From Cystobasidium ongulense (Eukaryota > Basidiomycota > Cystobasidiomycetes > Cystobasidiales > Cystobasidiaceae): 64,000 nucleotides of DNA. Position numbers and translations under genes: made by a program. The notes below the pieces were generated by a model, which was given only the letters and a program-made list of their open reading frames with translations, was not told the DNA's origin and did not search any database. Positions 1 through 11,073 of the stretch are shown one piece after another. Each line of letters begins with the position of its first letter. Position 1 is the stretch's first letter. The stretch lies in assembly GCA_022835595.1 (NCBI GenBank), contig BQUP01000007.1, positions 434,001 to 498,000 of the forward strand, given 5' to 3'.

Positions 1-5
1 AAAAT

Positions 6-1250
6 GTGGATTATATCCTCAACTCCATCTCTGCTCATTTGAGAGGGACGACTACTCTATCGAATGGCGCACTCGATCCTCTCGCTCCGAATGTACTTGT
101 CTCGGTCATTGAACTCGCTGGAGAAGATATACTCCCTTATTTGGGCGATGCTGTAGATGAAATATTCGATGCTCTTGATAGATGGCATGCATACGACCTT
201 TTAGTATCTGAGCTTCTTCGAGTGTTGGATCGGCTAGTCAACGTATGCAATGCTGAGCCAACGGCTACGTCGTCAGCTGGAAACACAAAAGGTCGAGCTA
301 TGGAAGAAGTGGCAAAAATGCAGCCTGATCCTACAAAGGACTTGCAAGCGTTCGAGCAATGGTTCACGTCAAGGCATGATGATAGACTTCGTTATAAAAG
401 CGAGACAGAACGCTCCCTTCCTATAAAAACTGATGACCTACCTGAAACCAATCCAGAGAAGCCATTCAAGACCTTAATTCAAGACGACAACGAGGACGCA
501 GCTCAGGACGCTGAAGATGAAGACGATGCGGTACCTACAGATGCGCCGGAGAAAGAAGAGGAGAAATTCCCACTCAGCAAGACGCAAGCTCTAGTCTTGG
601 CTATTCTTCGTAAAGCGCTTTACTTCTTATCCCACTCATCCGCTTTTCTACGTGCAAGAGTGTTGGCTCTCATCACATCAAGTATACCAATACTAGCCGA
701 TAGAACATCCGATTTCCTCCCTGAAATCCATCGATTTTGGCCTTATATACTGGCTAGATTAGACGATGGTTTCGAACGTAGTCCAGCATTCGTACTTCTC
801 GAAGTCATGCGCTTACTTATTGCATTGATGAAATATCGCGGTGATTTTATGAATCGACGGATAGTCAAGGACGTTCTACCCCGCTTGAGAAATCTGGTAC
901 AACGTCATAATTTTCAACCGACTACCAAGAACCAATTCACAAACGAGTACAGAACGCTTAGAGCGATACTTGAGCTTGTTACAGTCGCTCTGAGGGATGT
1001 ACCGGGTGTCTCAGGGCAGGATATGTGGACTATCGCAGTCCTGTTCAGGCCTTTTCTTTCGTCCTCTGTCGATCCAGAAATGCGGAAAGAAGCAAGAGGA
1101 CTATACCAAGCACTTGGGCAGCTGGATCCAGATCTAGTCTGGCTGGTTCTGAATAGCGGACTAGGGCAAGTTCAAAACTTGTCAGTACTTACAGTACCAG
1201 CTTGGCAAGCCGATGACTCTGAGATCTGTACCTTGCTCGAAGTGTTATAA
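6..1250 (+). CDS. TTI1: Tti1-like protein (TELO2-interacting protein 1), 3' part
   Basis: Open frame of 414 codons without an intron, running in from the left edge, so the true start lies outside. Tti1 is the HEAT-repeat partner of Tel2 and Tti2 in the TTT complex that matures PIKK kinases (TOR, ATM and ATR types) with Hsp90. What is seen: alpha-helical HEAT-like composition, an opening stretch (YILNSISAHLRG, then VLVSVIELAG) and a closing stretch (MWTIAVLFRPFLSS, then EARGLYQALGQLDPDLVWL) that resemble the C-terminal half of fungal Tti1. A Glu/Asp-rich linker lies around residues 160-190. It is tail-to-tail with ALG9, with only about 130 bases between stop codons. Identity rests on recalled family likeness and could be another HEAT protein. 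Confidence 0.7.
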   Translation: MDYILNSISAHLRGTTTLSNGALDPLAPNVLVSVIELAGEDILPYLGDAVDEIFDALDRWHAYDLLVSELLRVLDRLVNVCNAEPTATSSAGNTKGRAMEEVAKMQPDPTKDLQAFEQWFTSRHDDRLRYKSETERSLPIKTDDLPETNPEKPFKTLIQDDNEDAAQDAEDEDDAVPTDAPEKEEEKFPLSKTQALVLAILRKALYFLSHSSAFLRARVLALITSSIPILADRTSDFLPEIHRFWPYILARLDDGFERSPAFVLLEVMRLLIALMKYRGDFMNRRIVKDVLPRLRNLVQRHNFQPTTKNQFTNEYRTLRAILELVTVALRDVPGVSGQDMWTIAVLFRPFLSSSVDPEMRKEARGLYQALGQLDPDLVWLVLNSGLGQVQNLSVLTVPAWQADDSEICTLLEVL

Positions 1251-1383
1251 GAGACAAATTGGACGGGCAAGCTGTTACCAAGCGAATCCTCTATCTTAAT
1301 TTGGTTGCAGTTGTATCTATAAAATGGGTATCCTGTTGTTGCTACTATTGAACGATGTGCATTGTAGAATTAAAATAGACTGA

Positions 1384-3790
1384 TCAAGCACTGTCGCTCT
1401 TGATCTGTAATTTCTTATTTCTGAGCAAGCAGAAATCACCATAGCTATTAAATCGACTGAACGTAGGCAGGCTGAAAGATCTCGTGGAGATAGGCGATTT
1501 TTCTGAGTCAAGATAGTCTTCGCAGAGTACTCTTTCCCATTTCTCGGGATTGAATAAAGGTTCTGCGCCCGTCTCTTTCCTTCGTTCTGGGAAATCTAGA
1601 TCGATAATATACGAACAATCTTCTTCTGAAACGTAACTATCCATCATTTCAATATTTTGATCATTGAAACCTTCAGGAGCTGTTCTGGCAATTTGCAATC
1701 GTTTCCGTAGACTTTTTCGACTTATAGCCACTTCATCTCTACGTTCTACGAAATGTTTAGGTAATTGAATACCTAAATCCGTCTTGATGAATTCTGTCCT
1801 CACCACATCAGGAACTAAGAAACTCGAAGGAAAGCGATACCATTCTGGACCGTAGCATAATGTAAGGTTCTTATTTCCTAAGATAGAAACGTCGATTTGT
1901 TCAGGTGAATGTTGGAAGTTTGTCAAGTTCAATGTAGGATAGTGTGCTGGATAGTTATATATTGCTAAGGCTGGAAGTTCCGAGTATTGGAAGTGGAGCA
2001 TGAGAGTCATAGGTGCTCGGAAGTAGGTTTGAACCGCTACGATGCGGGCGAAGGACAGGGCTGTGATAATCGTGAGCATTGCTCCAGTGACACCTGCAAA
2101 GATTGGGCTTCTAGCAGCCTTTTCAGAGTCAAGCACGTATCAGATTAGTCTGTTCCCTGCAATCTATCTGTCGACAAGTGGCTTACATTGAAAGGTGCCT
2201 TAGTGACCTTGACATAGACTCTCTGCATCCAGCCTCTCATTAATCCCAGCGAAACAGCCGCATTCCAGCAAGCGAGCGGGAATGCAGGGAACATGAACCT
2301 TTCTTCCTTATGAGCTTGACTAGTAAGTAGTCCAAACCACATATAGAAAGGTAGCAACCTCATGGTTAACAAAATCCAGGAAGGAGTCTGACCAGGTTTT
2401 GTGATTCCCAATTTCTTAGGTTCGAATGTGGCTGTTAATGCAAGCAGAGGGAGTGATAGGAAAGCCAGTGGTAGGATGACGTTGAGATTTAATATACTGT
2501 TGAGAATGTAGAAGTACCATGGTGAAGTGCCGTAGAGAGCTGAGTTTTGAGCTGAAAGTACATTGTAGCGGATGATGTTCCAAGGTACGAAGGTGTCTTT
2601 GCCGTACACGAAGGAGTCGACGCCGTAAACAAATGCCTGCGATGGTTAATAGGCATATAGTCAACATATTGCGTAGGAATTCTGCTTCAAGGCGCCTCAA
2701 CTTACCACCATGCCCAAGCCTGGGACAGCAGCCTGAGAGAGGGTCGCAATCCGCTTTGGGAAGTTGAGCGAGAAGTCACGTCCCGATAGCAACAGCTCTT
2801 CAAGTACGAATGGCAGAATCAGTATGGCAGTAAAAGGCCACCCGAGAACGATAGCGACGGCGAATGCGGTGGCAGCTTTGATGCTTCTTTCTTTGTTGGC
2901 GGTGGTAGCTGGTTCCATGGCATAGCTCCAGCCGAGCATAATGAAGTGCATCGCAAAGCTTGAAGGCAGGAAAGCTGCGGCAGGTAGGGTAGTGTAAGCC
3001 ACTTCGGAAGCCAAGACTGAATGAATCAGACCTACCTGTGGAAGCATTGAACATGCCCGCTGAGACGGTCATGAAGAGGAAGGTATACCTCCCAATACGC
3101 TGATTGACATTCTCCACTATGCTTCGGAAGAATCTGCATTCACAGAGAGTGGATAGAACGGCCAGAGATATCCTAACAGCGAAGAATGCGACTCGCTAGA
3201 AGTGCCAAGTGGTTCCAAATCAAGTTAGAAAGGGTAGCTTGTAAGCATTGGAACTGTACACACCTTGTCTGTAGGATTGACATGCGAGAGGAGTCTCGCT
3301 GGAGCAGCGTGTACGAGTATGTAGGCCCAGCTCCGAATAGCGTGTACAGGTGAGTATTCCCAAGTCCTGAACCCGTCGCCATACATGAGGAAATGGAGAG
3401 GTTCCCAGTAGTTGTAGACTGCCGGCAGCGTCAGGACACATCAGCACTACAGCATGCAAGCGACTATTCAGCCAACGTATAGCCCACCCTCGTCGCAGTC
3501 TGCAGTCACTGCGGAATACATTGCCCCGGCTACGCGTAGCAGGATCAGTATCCGAAAAGCCACAGAGAACGAAGGCGTCCAGACATCATTGTAGGTTCTA
3601 GAGAGGAACACAGCAAGTTCAGTAGCATCCTATTATGTGTTCTCTTCACTCACCGCTTGTACAGCTCCCTCACCAGCCCTTCGTCCTTTGCAGCGGCTCT
3701 CTTCCTCAAATCAGCAGCACTGAGGACAGCTGGCTTCTTGGTGCTTTCAGGCCGAGCAAAGCGGATCGTCTCGTACTTTGGGGCGGACAT
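1384..3790 (-). CDS. ALG9: ALG9 alpha-1,2-mannosyltransferase (GT22)
   Basis: Adds the seventh and ninth mannoses to the dolichol-linked oligosaccharide in the ER lumen, from dolichol-phosphate-mannose. I read seven exons (3790-3654, 3597-3488, 3418-3264, 3195-3036, 3001-2706, 2636-2187, 2118-1384). They sum to 2043 bases, a clean 680-residue frame. Family signatures: the acidic luminal motif DCDEVYNYWEPLHFL near residue 80, hydrophobic segments throughout, the GT22 motif HKEERFMFP, and a C-terminal CYGPEWYRFPSSF. The start ATG (MSAPKYETIRFARP) precedes a hydrophilic cytosolic N terminus as in other fungi. The length is typical of the fungal family. It is a single-copy housekeeping gene here and shows no sign of decay. 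Confidence 0.93.
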
Positions 3791-4049
3791 CCGTCAGGCC
3801 AGCCAGTCGCAGCAGGTCTTTCGTGCCTGCTATCGTGTCGTGTCGAGTGCTGCAGCAGCGTGATGACACAGAGCCATGTAGTTGGAATATACAACTGCCG
3901 AAAGTCCGAAGCTGATCGAGGATTTCATAACAGATGGTTTTACATGCTCGGCTGGCTGGAGTAGACACTAGCTTTGTTACATGCCATTCCAAGTTCTTAG
4001 GAGCTTCCCTCTTTACAGAATGCACACAGTTTCAACGGAAGAAAATGGT

Positions 4050-6887
4050 TCACATGCACTCTGGTGGCAAGTCGCCTACACGGAGTGCTTCCAGTTTGCT
4101 TGTAAGGGTTTTGTACACTACATCTATAGCTTTCCTCTGCATATTACATTGTCAGAACATTAGTGCACATTCAAAATCCTAACTTTACGATGCCTCTATG
4201 CTTACCTTCCGAGCATTATTTGGATCGAGCACGCCAGCAAAACATGTAAAGGCCAATGGGATGAGATTCTGTGATATTAATCAACGAGGGCAGAAGAGCC
4301 ATCAGCTTCTTTGACTTGAGGGACTCTACATACCATCAAAAGAACTTTACCTTTTCACCCGGTATAGGCTTTCCAATCAAATTCAATCTATCCATAACTT
4401 TATATTCAAATCTCCAGTTATATTCACCTTTACAGCTTAGTCCGTTAACAGCATAGATACCTTCATGTTTAATGGCAAGAAAAGATTGTTTGTTAATAAA
4501 ATCTTTTCCCTCATATTTATCAATCAACAATCTTCTCAAAACCGGTGGTGGTTCCATTGTCGCATGATGGAATGGGTACGCCTGTTCTGTATGTATGGGA
4601 AGATATCTATAGCTCGTCACTATTTCTCCATGGGTACCATTGCTTGACTTCGCTCCATGAGAAACCTGTTGTATAGTTTCGACAAGCTCGAAAATGGGAC
4701 AAATCTCCCTAAAACCTTCCTGATCAATAGCGAAGCTGACATATTTCGGTGGGCTAGTGAACAATTCATCCTGAACCGCGCCGTCTTTCTTCTTTTTCTT
4801 ATTTCCAATCGATATAGAGGATGAAATCGACGTAGATCTAGATCTATTACCACTGCCACTACCATTTTTATCAAGTAAAGAACTGAAAGATTCTCTACTT
4901 TTCAAAGATCGGTAATCACGATAAGTTGGCGATAAATTCGTATATGGAGCAACTAGACCGAATGACCTTGCTGCAGGTGAAGCTGTGCCAGGTCTTGAAA
5001 AAGTAGCTTTGCGAGGTGATGTTTGTACTGACAAGAAACCTGGTCTTCTGCCTTGTAAAGATGACTGATGCTGATGAAGGGAATGAGGTGATTGATGAGA
5101 CGACACAAATGAGGGCAGTGCAGGGAGAGGCTTGAATAAAGTTGCAGGCGACATAAGCCGCCCCGAAGTGGAGGGTGTGGCTGTATACGGTCTCGCTTGT
5201 ACATTCTTTGCCAAGACTGAGGGAGACAAGGATGCTTCATCAGGTCCATCCACAGCAGCTGTAGTAGGTCGTCTTCTTCCATTCGAAAGAGTTGCATATT
5301 GCTCCACAAATCTGGTATTGAAAAGCATAGGAGGCGAACTTTGCCTTCTAAGATCTTTTCGTGCTTCTTCACCTTCGACTGGATTGGCCAAAGTAACAGC
5401 TCTTCGACGGTTCTTAATTTCCTTCTTAGGTTTAAAATCATCAGTTGATAAACATGTCTGATCTTGTTTCTTCTTCTTCTTGTTTTCTTTTGCTAACGGA
5501 GTCTCTTCCTTCGTTTGTACAAGCTGGAGGTTCGAAACAGGACGGGAAGCAGTACTGCTCATTCTATTACGCGTATTGTCTGATAGTCGAGCAGGTTTGA
5601 CTTCAATAGCACGATTGCTCCAGCTATTGATAGGTGTCTCCTCTTCTTGAGTTATATGAGGTGAATGATCATATGCAGAAATAGAGAATTCGGAAGCTTG
5701 AGAAGGCGAGTTCACACTTTCTTCATTGTTATCAATTCTGAGCGAAGCTCCGATGACGTTTGGACGATATACATCTGTATGGCTAGCCTTGTCAGAAACT
5801 GAATGGTATTTGATGCTTTCCTTGTCGGCAGGACCTTGTGCATATGCATCATGAGGCGGCAACAATGTCGCAGTAATACAGGATGGCGATAACACGTCTG
5901 GTGTTCCAGGTCTTGGATTGGAGGAGCTAGATGTCGAAGATGTAATAGAGTCATCACCTGTAGACACTAAACTCGATGTCCATGAATCTGCTCTGTCCTG
6001 TCGCGGTGCTGTAAGTTCGGAAGGTGGGCTATCGCCAGTATACAAGGCTTGCAGTCGGTTTTTGGATAGAGCTTCGGTGGAATGGTATGATTTAATAGCT
6101 GGGGTGAGCATGTATGGTAATCAGTACATACATCTATCTGATGTAAGCTATTCTGTGTGAAAAACTGCTTACTTTCCTTTCCGACAGAACTTCGACTGAT
6201 AGATTTCTTCTCGATAAGTTGAAACGGCTCCTGCAGTATTCCCAACCCTAGACCAACACTACCCCTTTGTTCCACTTCTTCTGTGTGCTGCACATGCTGG
6301 TCCTCTGTCAAGCTGTCTACGGTAGCAAGTAAATCTTCCGATCTCTCTTTCTCGTGCCTCGGTTCAAGGTCTCTTCTTTCTCCTCTCAATGCTTTCATGC
6401 CATTTAGACCGGCTAGTATGATAGGTATACTGGCTGCGGAGGGATGTGATTTCATTCCTGATAGAATGTTCGAAGTGTTTTCGGCACTGAATGGACCCCT
6501 TGAATGGGGAGGGGAGGAACGATCTGGTGTTCCGCCTAACGTACTCATTGAAGGACTACGTATAGACATTGGCAGTTCAGGAGAGTCCAGTATACCAGAG
6601 TTTGTGCGTCTACGACGATGATGATGATGGAAGTCTATCATACTAGTCATGTCTGACCCTCCTCCTTGTTCGGCCTGTCCCGTCGGCGACGACGACAGCG
6701 ATACCTCGCGAAGGAGGAACTGATGCTGATGGTGCGATGCTCCGAAGTAGGATTGATTGTGTACGTCCCCTCCACTTCCAGACTGAGTGAGTGGGGAACT
6801 GCACAATGTCGAAGGCGTACACGGGTAAGGAGATTGAGGATCGTTGGAGTGCGTGTGGGAATGTGGTGAGAATACCTGGAGGGACAT
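4050..6887 (-). CDS. Large unnamed protein with a conserved-looking C-terminal domain
   Basis: I do not recognise this family by name. Exon 1 starts with MSLQVFSPHSHTHSN (ATG at 6887) and ends near 6170 with donor GTAAGC. The next exon joins in frame just below 6111 and runs to about 4336. Two small 3' exons encode NLIPLAFTCFAGVLDPNN and, near 4140-4050, RKAIDVVYKTLTSKLEAL ending in TGA. The first two thirds is low-complexity Ser/Thr/Pro with basic patches such as KENKKKKKQD, probably disordered. The last 200 residues look folded (KYVSFAIDQEGFREI, FHHATMEPPPVLRRLL, GEYNWRFEYKVMDR). A regulatory or scaffold role is only a guess. The exon joins are consistent in phase. Confidence 0.75.
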
Positions 6888-7345
6888 TCTGTTTGGCGAG
6901 TCTACCAGTCCTATATTTGAGTTCGTGGTACCCTATGTGTGCGTAGTGAGATCCTGCTATGACTGTTCTTCTTCACGCTACTCTAAGGCATCGAAAGCGT
7001 AGGAATAGCTGAAACCGATACGCACTCCCCATCAGCCCGCACCTTGCCTTACATCCCAATCTAGCCGAGGAGGAATGTGCAAAGAATGAGGTAGGCAGGA
7101 AGAGTGTCGTGTCAGTGTTGGTCAGACTCGAAATCAGCTGGATCATCTAGATCATCTAGAAATGGCCAGGTCCGAAGAATGCGGTCGAGTCAGCAATATA
7201 AAGGAGAGCGGGCAGGCACCCTCCTGCGTGTGTCTTATCATCTAGAATGAAAGCCGTCGCTCTTGCATCAAGCTGCGCGCCGATGGCATTCGTCCATAAT
7301 TTGCGCGAGTCTCGACGATGCACCTTGTCTCTTTGCCCATAACTT
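6888..7345. promoter_or_regulatory. Divergent promoter region upstream of DUS2
   Basis: About 460 bases between two divergent starts. A TATA-like AATATAAAGG sits near 7195-7204, some 150 bases before the first DUS2 ATG. A short direct repeat of ATCATCTAGA occurs near 7142-7161. No gene is seen here. Confidence 0.4.
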
Positions 7346-9354
7346 ATGCGCCTTCTTGTTCAGCTCGTCGCATGTTCACGCCGTTCTCTCGCGCACTATA
7401 GGAGCATGTCATCGTCTACTGCGTCTGCTGAGGCTTCAACGTCGTCTGCCTCTAGCCAAGTCACGGCGAAGAGAGTCAAGCTGTCTCACAAGCTGAATTA
7501 TCGAGATGGCCTCTTCCTCGCGCCCATGGTGAGGATACGAAAAACCCAATCGATAAAGCTTTATGGATGTACGAGAGCTGATGGAAGATGAATGAATTGA
7601 CAGGTCAGATGTGGTACTCTTCCTATTAGACTGCTCTGTCTCGACTATGGCGCAAGTCTCGTATGGGGTGAGCAAGCACGGGCTGCAACTTGAATGATAC
7701 CCAAAAGCTGATGCTTTGATACCAGGACCGGAGACTGTTGACAGAGCCATCATAGGCACTGAAAGAACAGTTGACGGTAAGCCTGACCTTCTATCTTATT
7801 TGGGCACACAACGGATTCCCATCTGACATGCATTGATATACCGAATCTCGCCACAACTATCACAAAATCAACCTGGAATCCACACAACCATTCAACCTAT
7901 CTTGCTTGACATCCGTTTTCATTCCATAGAAACAAGTGGAACAATCAAATACATGAAAAAAGGAAAATCAATTTGGGAAACTCATTCAATTGAAAAATCA
8001 AGATTGATATATCAAATTGGAAGTGCTGATCCTGATTTAGCATTACAAGCTGCTAAGATAGTACAAGATGATGTGTAAGTAAAAGAATCTCAATCTTAGA
8101 TGTGCGCTATTCGAAACCTGACGCTTGCTTTGCCTTGCCTGGCACATTCTTTTCGTGAAGTGCTGGAGTAGACTTGAATTGTGGTTGTCCGAAGGTATGT
8201 TTCTAACTCCCTCTATAACGCATATTTGACATGTAACTTACATGTACCTTGCAAATTGTAGGACTTTTCGCTGAAAGGCGGTATGGGAGCTGCTCTTTTA
8301 AAACATCCAGACAAGCTTTGTGCCGTAGGTCAGCGTGAAAAGCGTTATGCAGCTACTCCCAACTGATCCTTTTCTACTGATCCTTTTCTACGCATTCTCT
8401 TTTCATTCTATCTTTCCTGCATTGCATGGAACCACATTCTCACACCATGTCGATCTGTAACCTTGCCTTCGAGCACACAGATCCTACGTAACCTAGTGGA
8501 CAATCTCAACGTCCCAGTCAGTGCCAAAATTCGTCTTTTACCAACACAAGAAGATACGATTACACTAGTGAAACAAATAGTGTCGACTGGAATATCATGT
8601 TTGACTGTACATTGTCGTACGCAAACTATGCGACCTAGAGAACCTGCTCTATTGGAACGATTAAAAGAGATCGTGGATGTCGTGAAAGAGCACGGCATTC
8701 CGGTAGTTGCCAATGGAGATTGCTGGGGGGTACAGGATAGAGATAGGATATGTGAGCTCACAGGTGCGTACACATAGATTGTCAGGTGCAAGAAGTAAAG
8801 AGAGAGCGGGGCTGATTGTGTGGGCTGGATTGACAGGAGTAACAAGCATTATGATAGCTCGAGGAGCCGAAGCGAATCCCTCTTGTTTCTCACCTTCTGG
8901 GTTGAAGGATCCAATGGAGACTATCCTTCCATTATACACGCGAATAGCAATGGTAGTAGATAATGCGTTTCAGAACAGCAAATATTGCATTTACGCAATG
9001 GATCTATCAGCATCACCTTATAAAACCCAACCAGGCTCGAAATCAAAAAGACATGAACTGAAAAGTGAAATGTCACACCTGAAAGATTATCCTTCTTTGT
9101 GCACTTTACTTGGGATTGATTATGAAGAATGTAGGAAGAATGAGAAGAGGATACAGGATGTGTTGCCTGATTTAGAGGGGAAATTGAGAGTTGAGAATGA
9201 AGAGATCCGAGAGGAGACGGATGAAGAGTTGAAGAGGAAAGTGCCTTTGAAGATTGTCAGTGGGGAGATGCAAGCTGGGTCTTCAGGGAAAGAGAATCAA
9301 CCACAGTCATCATCATCGACTTTATCGTCGCCGGCTGTTTCAGTATCAGCATAG
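7346..9354 (+). CDS. DUS2: tRNA-dihydrouridine synthase 2 (Dus2 family)
   Basis: Flavoenzyme that reduces uridine to dihydrouridine in tRNA (position 20 in the Dus2 family). About seven introns separate exons that join in frame. FMN-barrel signatures are present: LAPMVRCGTLPIRLLCL at the start, VAGVDLNCGCPKDFSLKGG carrying the catalytic Cys loop, VSAKIRLLPTQEDT, LTVHCRTQTMRPREPA, PVVANGDCWGVQDRD and SIMIARGAEANPSCF. Two possible starts exist. The ATG at 7346 gives an Arg-rich, acid-free N terminus (MRLLVQLVACSRRS) like a mitochondrial presequence. The ATG at 7406 gives MSSSTASAEAS. The C-terminal 60 residues are polar and unlike the core. The double-stranded RNA-binding domain of animal DUS2 is not seen. 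Confidence 0.92.
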
Positions 9355-9489
9355 GCGAGCACGCCAGCATGTGCATGCAGGTCCAGGTAGTCGACAGAAC
9401 AGTGTAGGGTGTTAGAGCGCGGCAGTCGTCGTTGTTGCTTGTACGCTGTAATCATGCCGGATGACTGCAGTTGACCACATCCTCGCCAC

Positions 9490-9892
9490 TATGTTTGCAG
9501 TCTGATTTCCACCTCCAACTCCTTCATGCATGCCTTTTGCGCGATGGCACAGTTTCAAACCTTCTCCCGGACTTGCTTGATGTCTTGGATAATTTGAGGG
9601 TCTACTTGCGCCGATAATGTCCTCGCATTCTTGTTTCTATAGTCGTCAAGCAGATGCAGTGACAAATTAGCTTCCTGGCTTCCTGAGCTCCGCCTCCTAA
9701 ATCAACTGGACTTACCGAAAGCTTTTTTGGCTTCATCTTGTCGAATTTGAGAGCGTACTCTCTAACCGCTTCGTTTCCCCGCTGTCTGACTGCTTCGATA
9801 ACCCCAGAGACTATACTGGCGACACTGGCCGATGGATTCTCCACACCATTTTGTGTAGGAGGCTGAGCTGACTTGATTCTGCGGACGAACAT
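9490..9892 (-). pseudogene. Truncated histidinol-dehydrogenase-family gene
   Basis: Only the N-terminal quarter of a roughly 440-residue HDH-family enzyme is present. From ATG 9892 it reads MFVRRIKSAQPP, then VIEAVRQRGNEAVREYALKF, matching the opening helices of bacterial-type HisD and related dehydrogenases. A GTAAGT donor after KKLS (about 9719) can join in frame to NARTLSAQVDPQIIQDIKQV. The next arginine codon of the family VR(R)FA motif is replaced by TGA (9557-9555). The frame then continues AQKACMKELEVEIRLQT to a TAG at 9492-9490. No catalytic His/Glu region or Zn site follows. Fungi make histidinol dehydrogenase within the trifunctional HIS4 protein, so this was probably an extra stand-alone paralogue, now dead. 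Confidence 0.65.
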
Positions 9893-11073
9893 GGCGAAGA
9901 TGGACTGGCAAGAGCTTTGTGATGTGCTATCGGCTGACGATTAGTAGTGGTGACCAAAGTAAAGCAGCTAGGTAGATAGACTGTACAGTGAATGCCCTTT
10001 TCAGGCCCAACGGGAAGCGAAGATGCGGGGTCCGAAGCTGTTTTCTTTCTTCTGGACATCCGGTTGCCGGTGGCTGGTAGCGACGAGAGACTGCCGCAAC
10101 GACGCCGGACTGGCCACAACGATCTTCGAAAGCTCGAAGTCGTGATATCCGTACACACCGTAAGCGAAGAGCACGCTTGACGACAGTCCTTATTGGAGGA
10201 GCGAGCCTTCGTAGCCGTACTAGCCAAGTTGGGTTTCACGAGAGCATCATCATATAAGTATCTACCGTCTGCATGTCGGCTTGTGTACTGTGAGAGTTCA
10301 GTTGCAGCGCGCATGCAAACGGCCAGTCCAGTCTCTCGCCTTGAGCCGTCAATGGCCGTTGGGGACGGAGCCCAGAGTTTACTCGGATGTCGAGACGCTT
10401 CTCGAATCAGAGGCTCCAGCAAAGTAGCCGATCTGGCTGTCGTCGTTACTGCGACGTACGAATTTCGGGCTGATGGTGCGGCTGTCAGCTGTGCAACATT
10501 CGGTCCCGCGCGGTTCTTGCCTGTTCTGACCAGTAGAACTTCACGCGATGCAAGCATCTACGTCTTCGACCACGCTTGTGAATGGCAATTTGCGTAGGTT
10601 ACTGTACTGCACTTGGCGACGTTGTGCTGTCCAAGCAAGCCGCTGACTTGATTGTGCGTACTTGCATCCAGCTGGGCAGCGTGGCTTCGAGTGGCAGCCA
10701 GGTGCGGCATTCACGCCAAGTGTGGTCCGCATACCCTTTCGCTTACTGTGTTCCTCTGTAGAATATGCTGTAATCATCAAGCACATTGCAGAAACGAACG
10801 AAGTGCCGTAAGTTGTCGTGGTCGCAAGACGATGGTGGACCACGGGTCGCAAAGAAGCTGCAAGGCTGAAAGCTCACGCATTGCAGGACGACCTGGACAG
10901 AGTTGAAGAAGATGCTCATGTACAGAATAGCCGAGGTGTGCGAAGTCTCGTCACCTCCAGCTGGGCTTGCGCCTTTCGACTGACTTCATCAATGTCAACA
11001 GAATCTATCGTCTCTGCCAGTGCGGTCCGCCAATCCGATAGCAAGGCGGCCTTCGCAGGACGAGGACGCGGTA
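9893..11073. other. Gene-poor interval between the HDH fragment and the PPP4R2 gene
   Basis: Overlapping antisense open frames (9811-10557 on minus, 10193-10597 on plus) have Ser/Thr/Arg-rich, motif-free translations and I do not call them genes. Near 10850-10930 a plus-strand stretch reads AARLKAHALQDDLDRVEED and could be an upstream exon of the following gene; I could not prove the join. The right end should hold that gene's promoter. Confidence 0.3.

Noticed and set aside
9811-10557. 248-codon minus-strand frame as a gene
   Set aside because: No recognisable domain, biased Ser/Thr/Arg composition, and it overlaps the HDH relic in a different frame; kept only as a low-interest finding.
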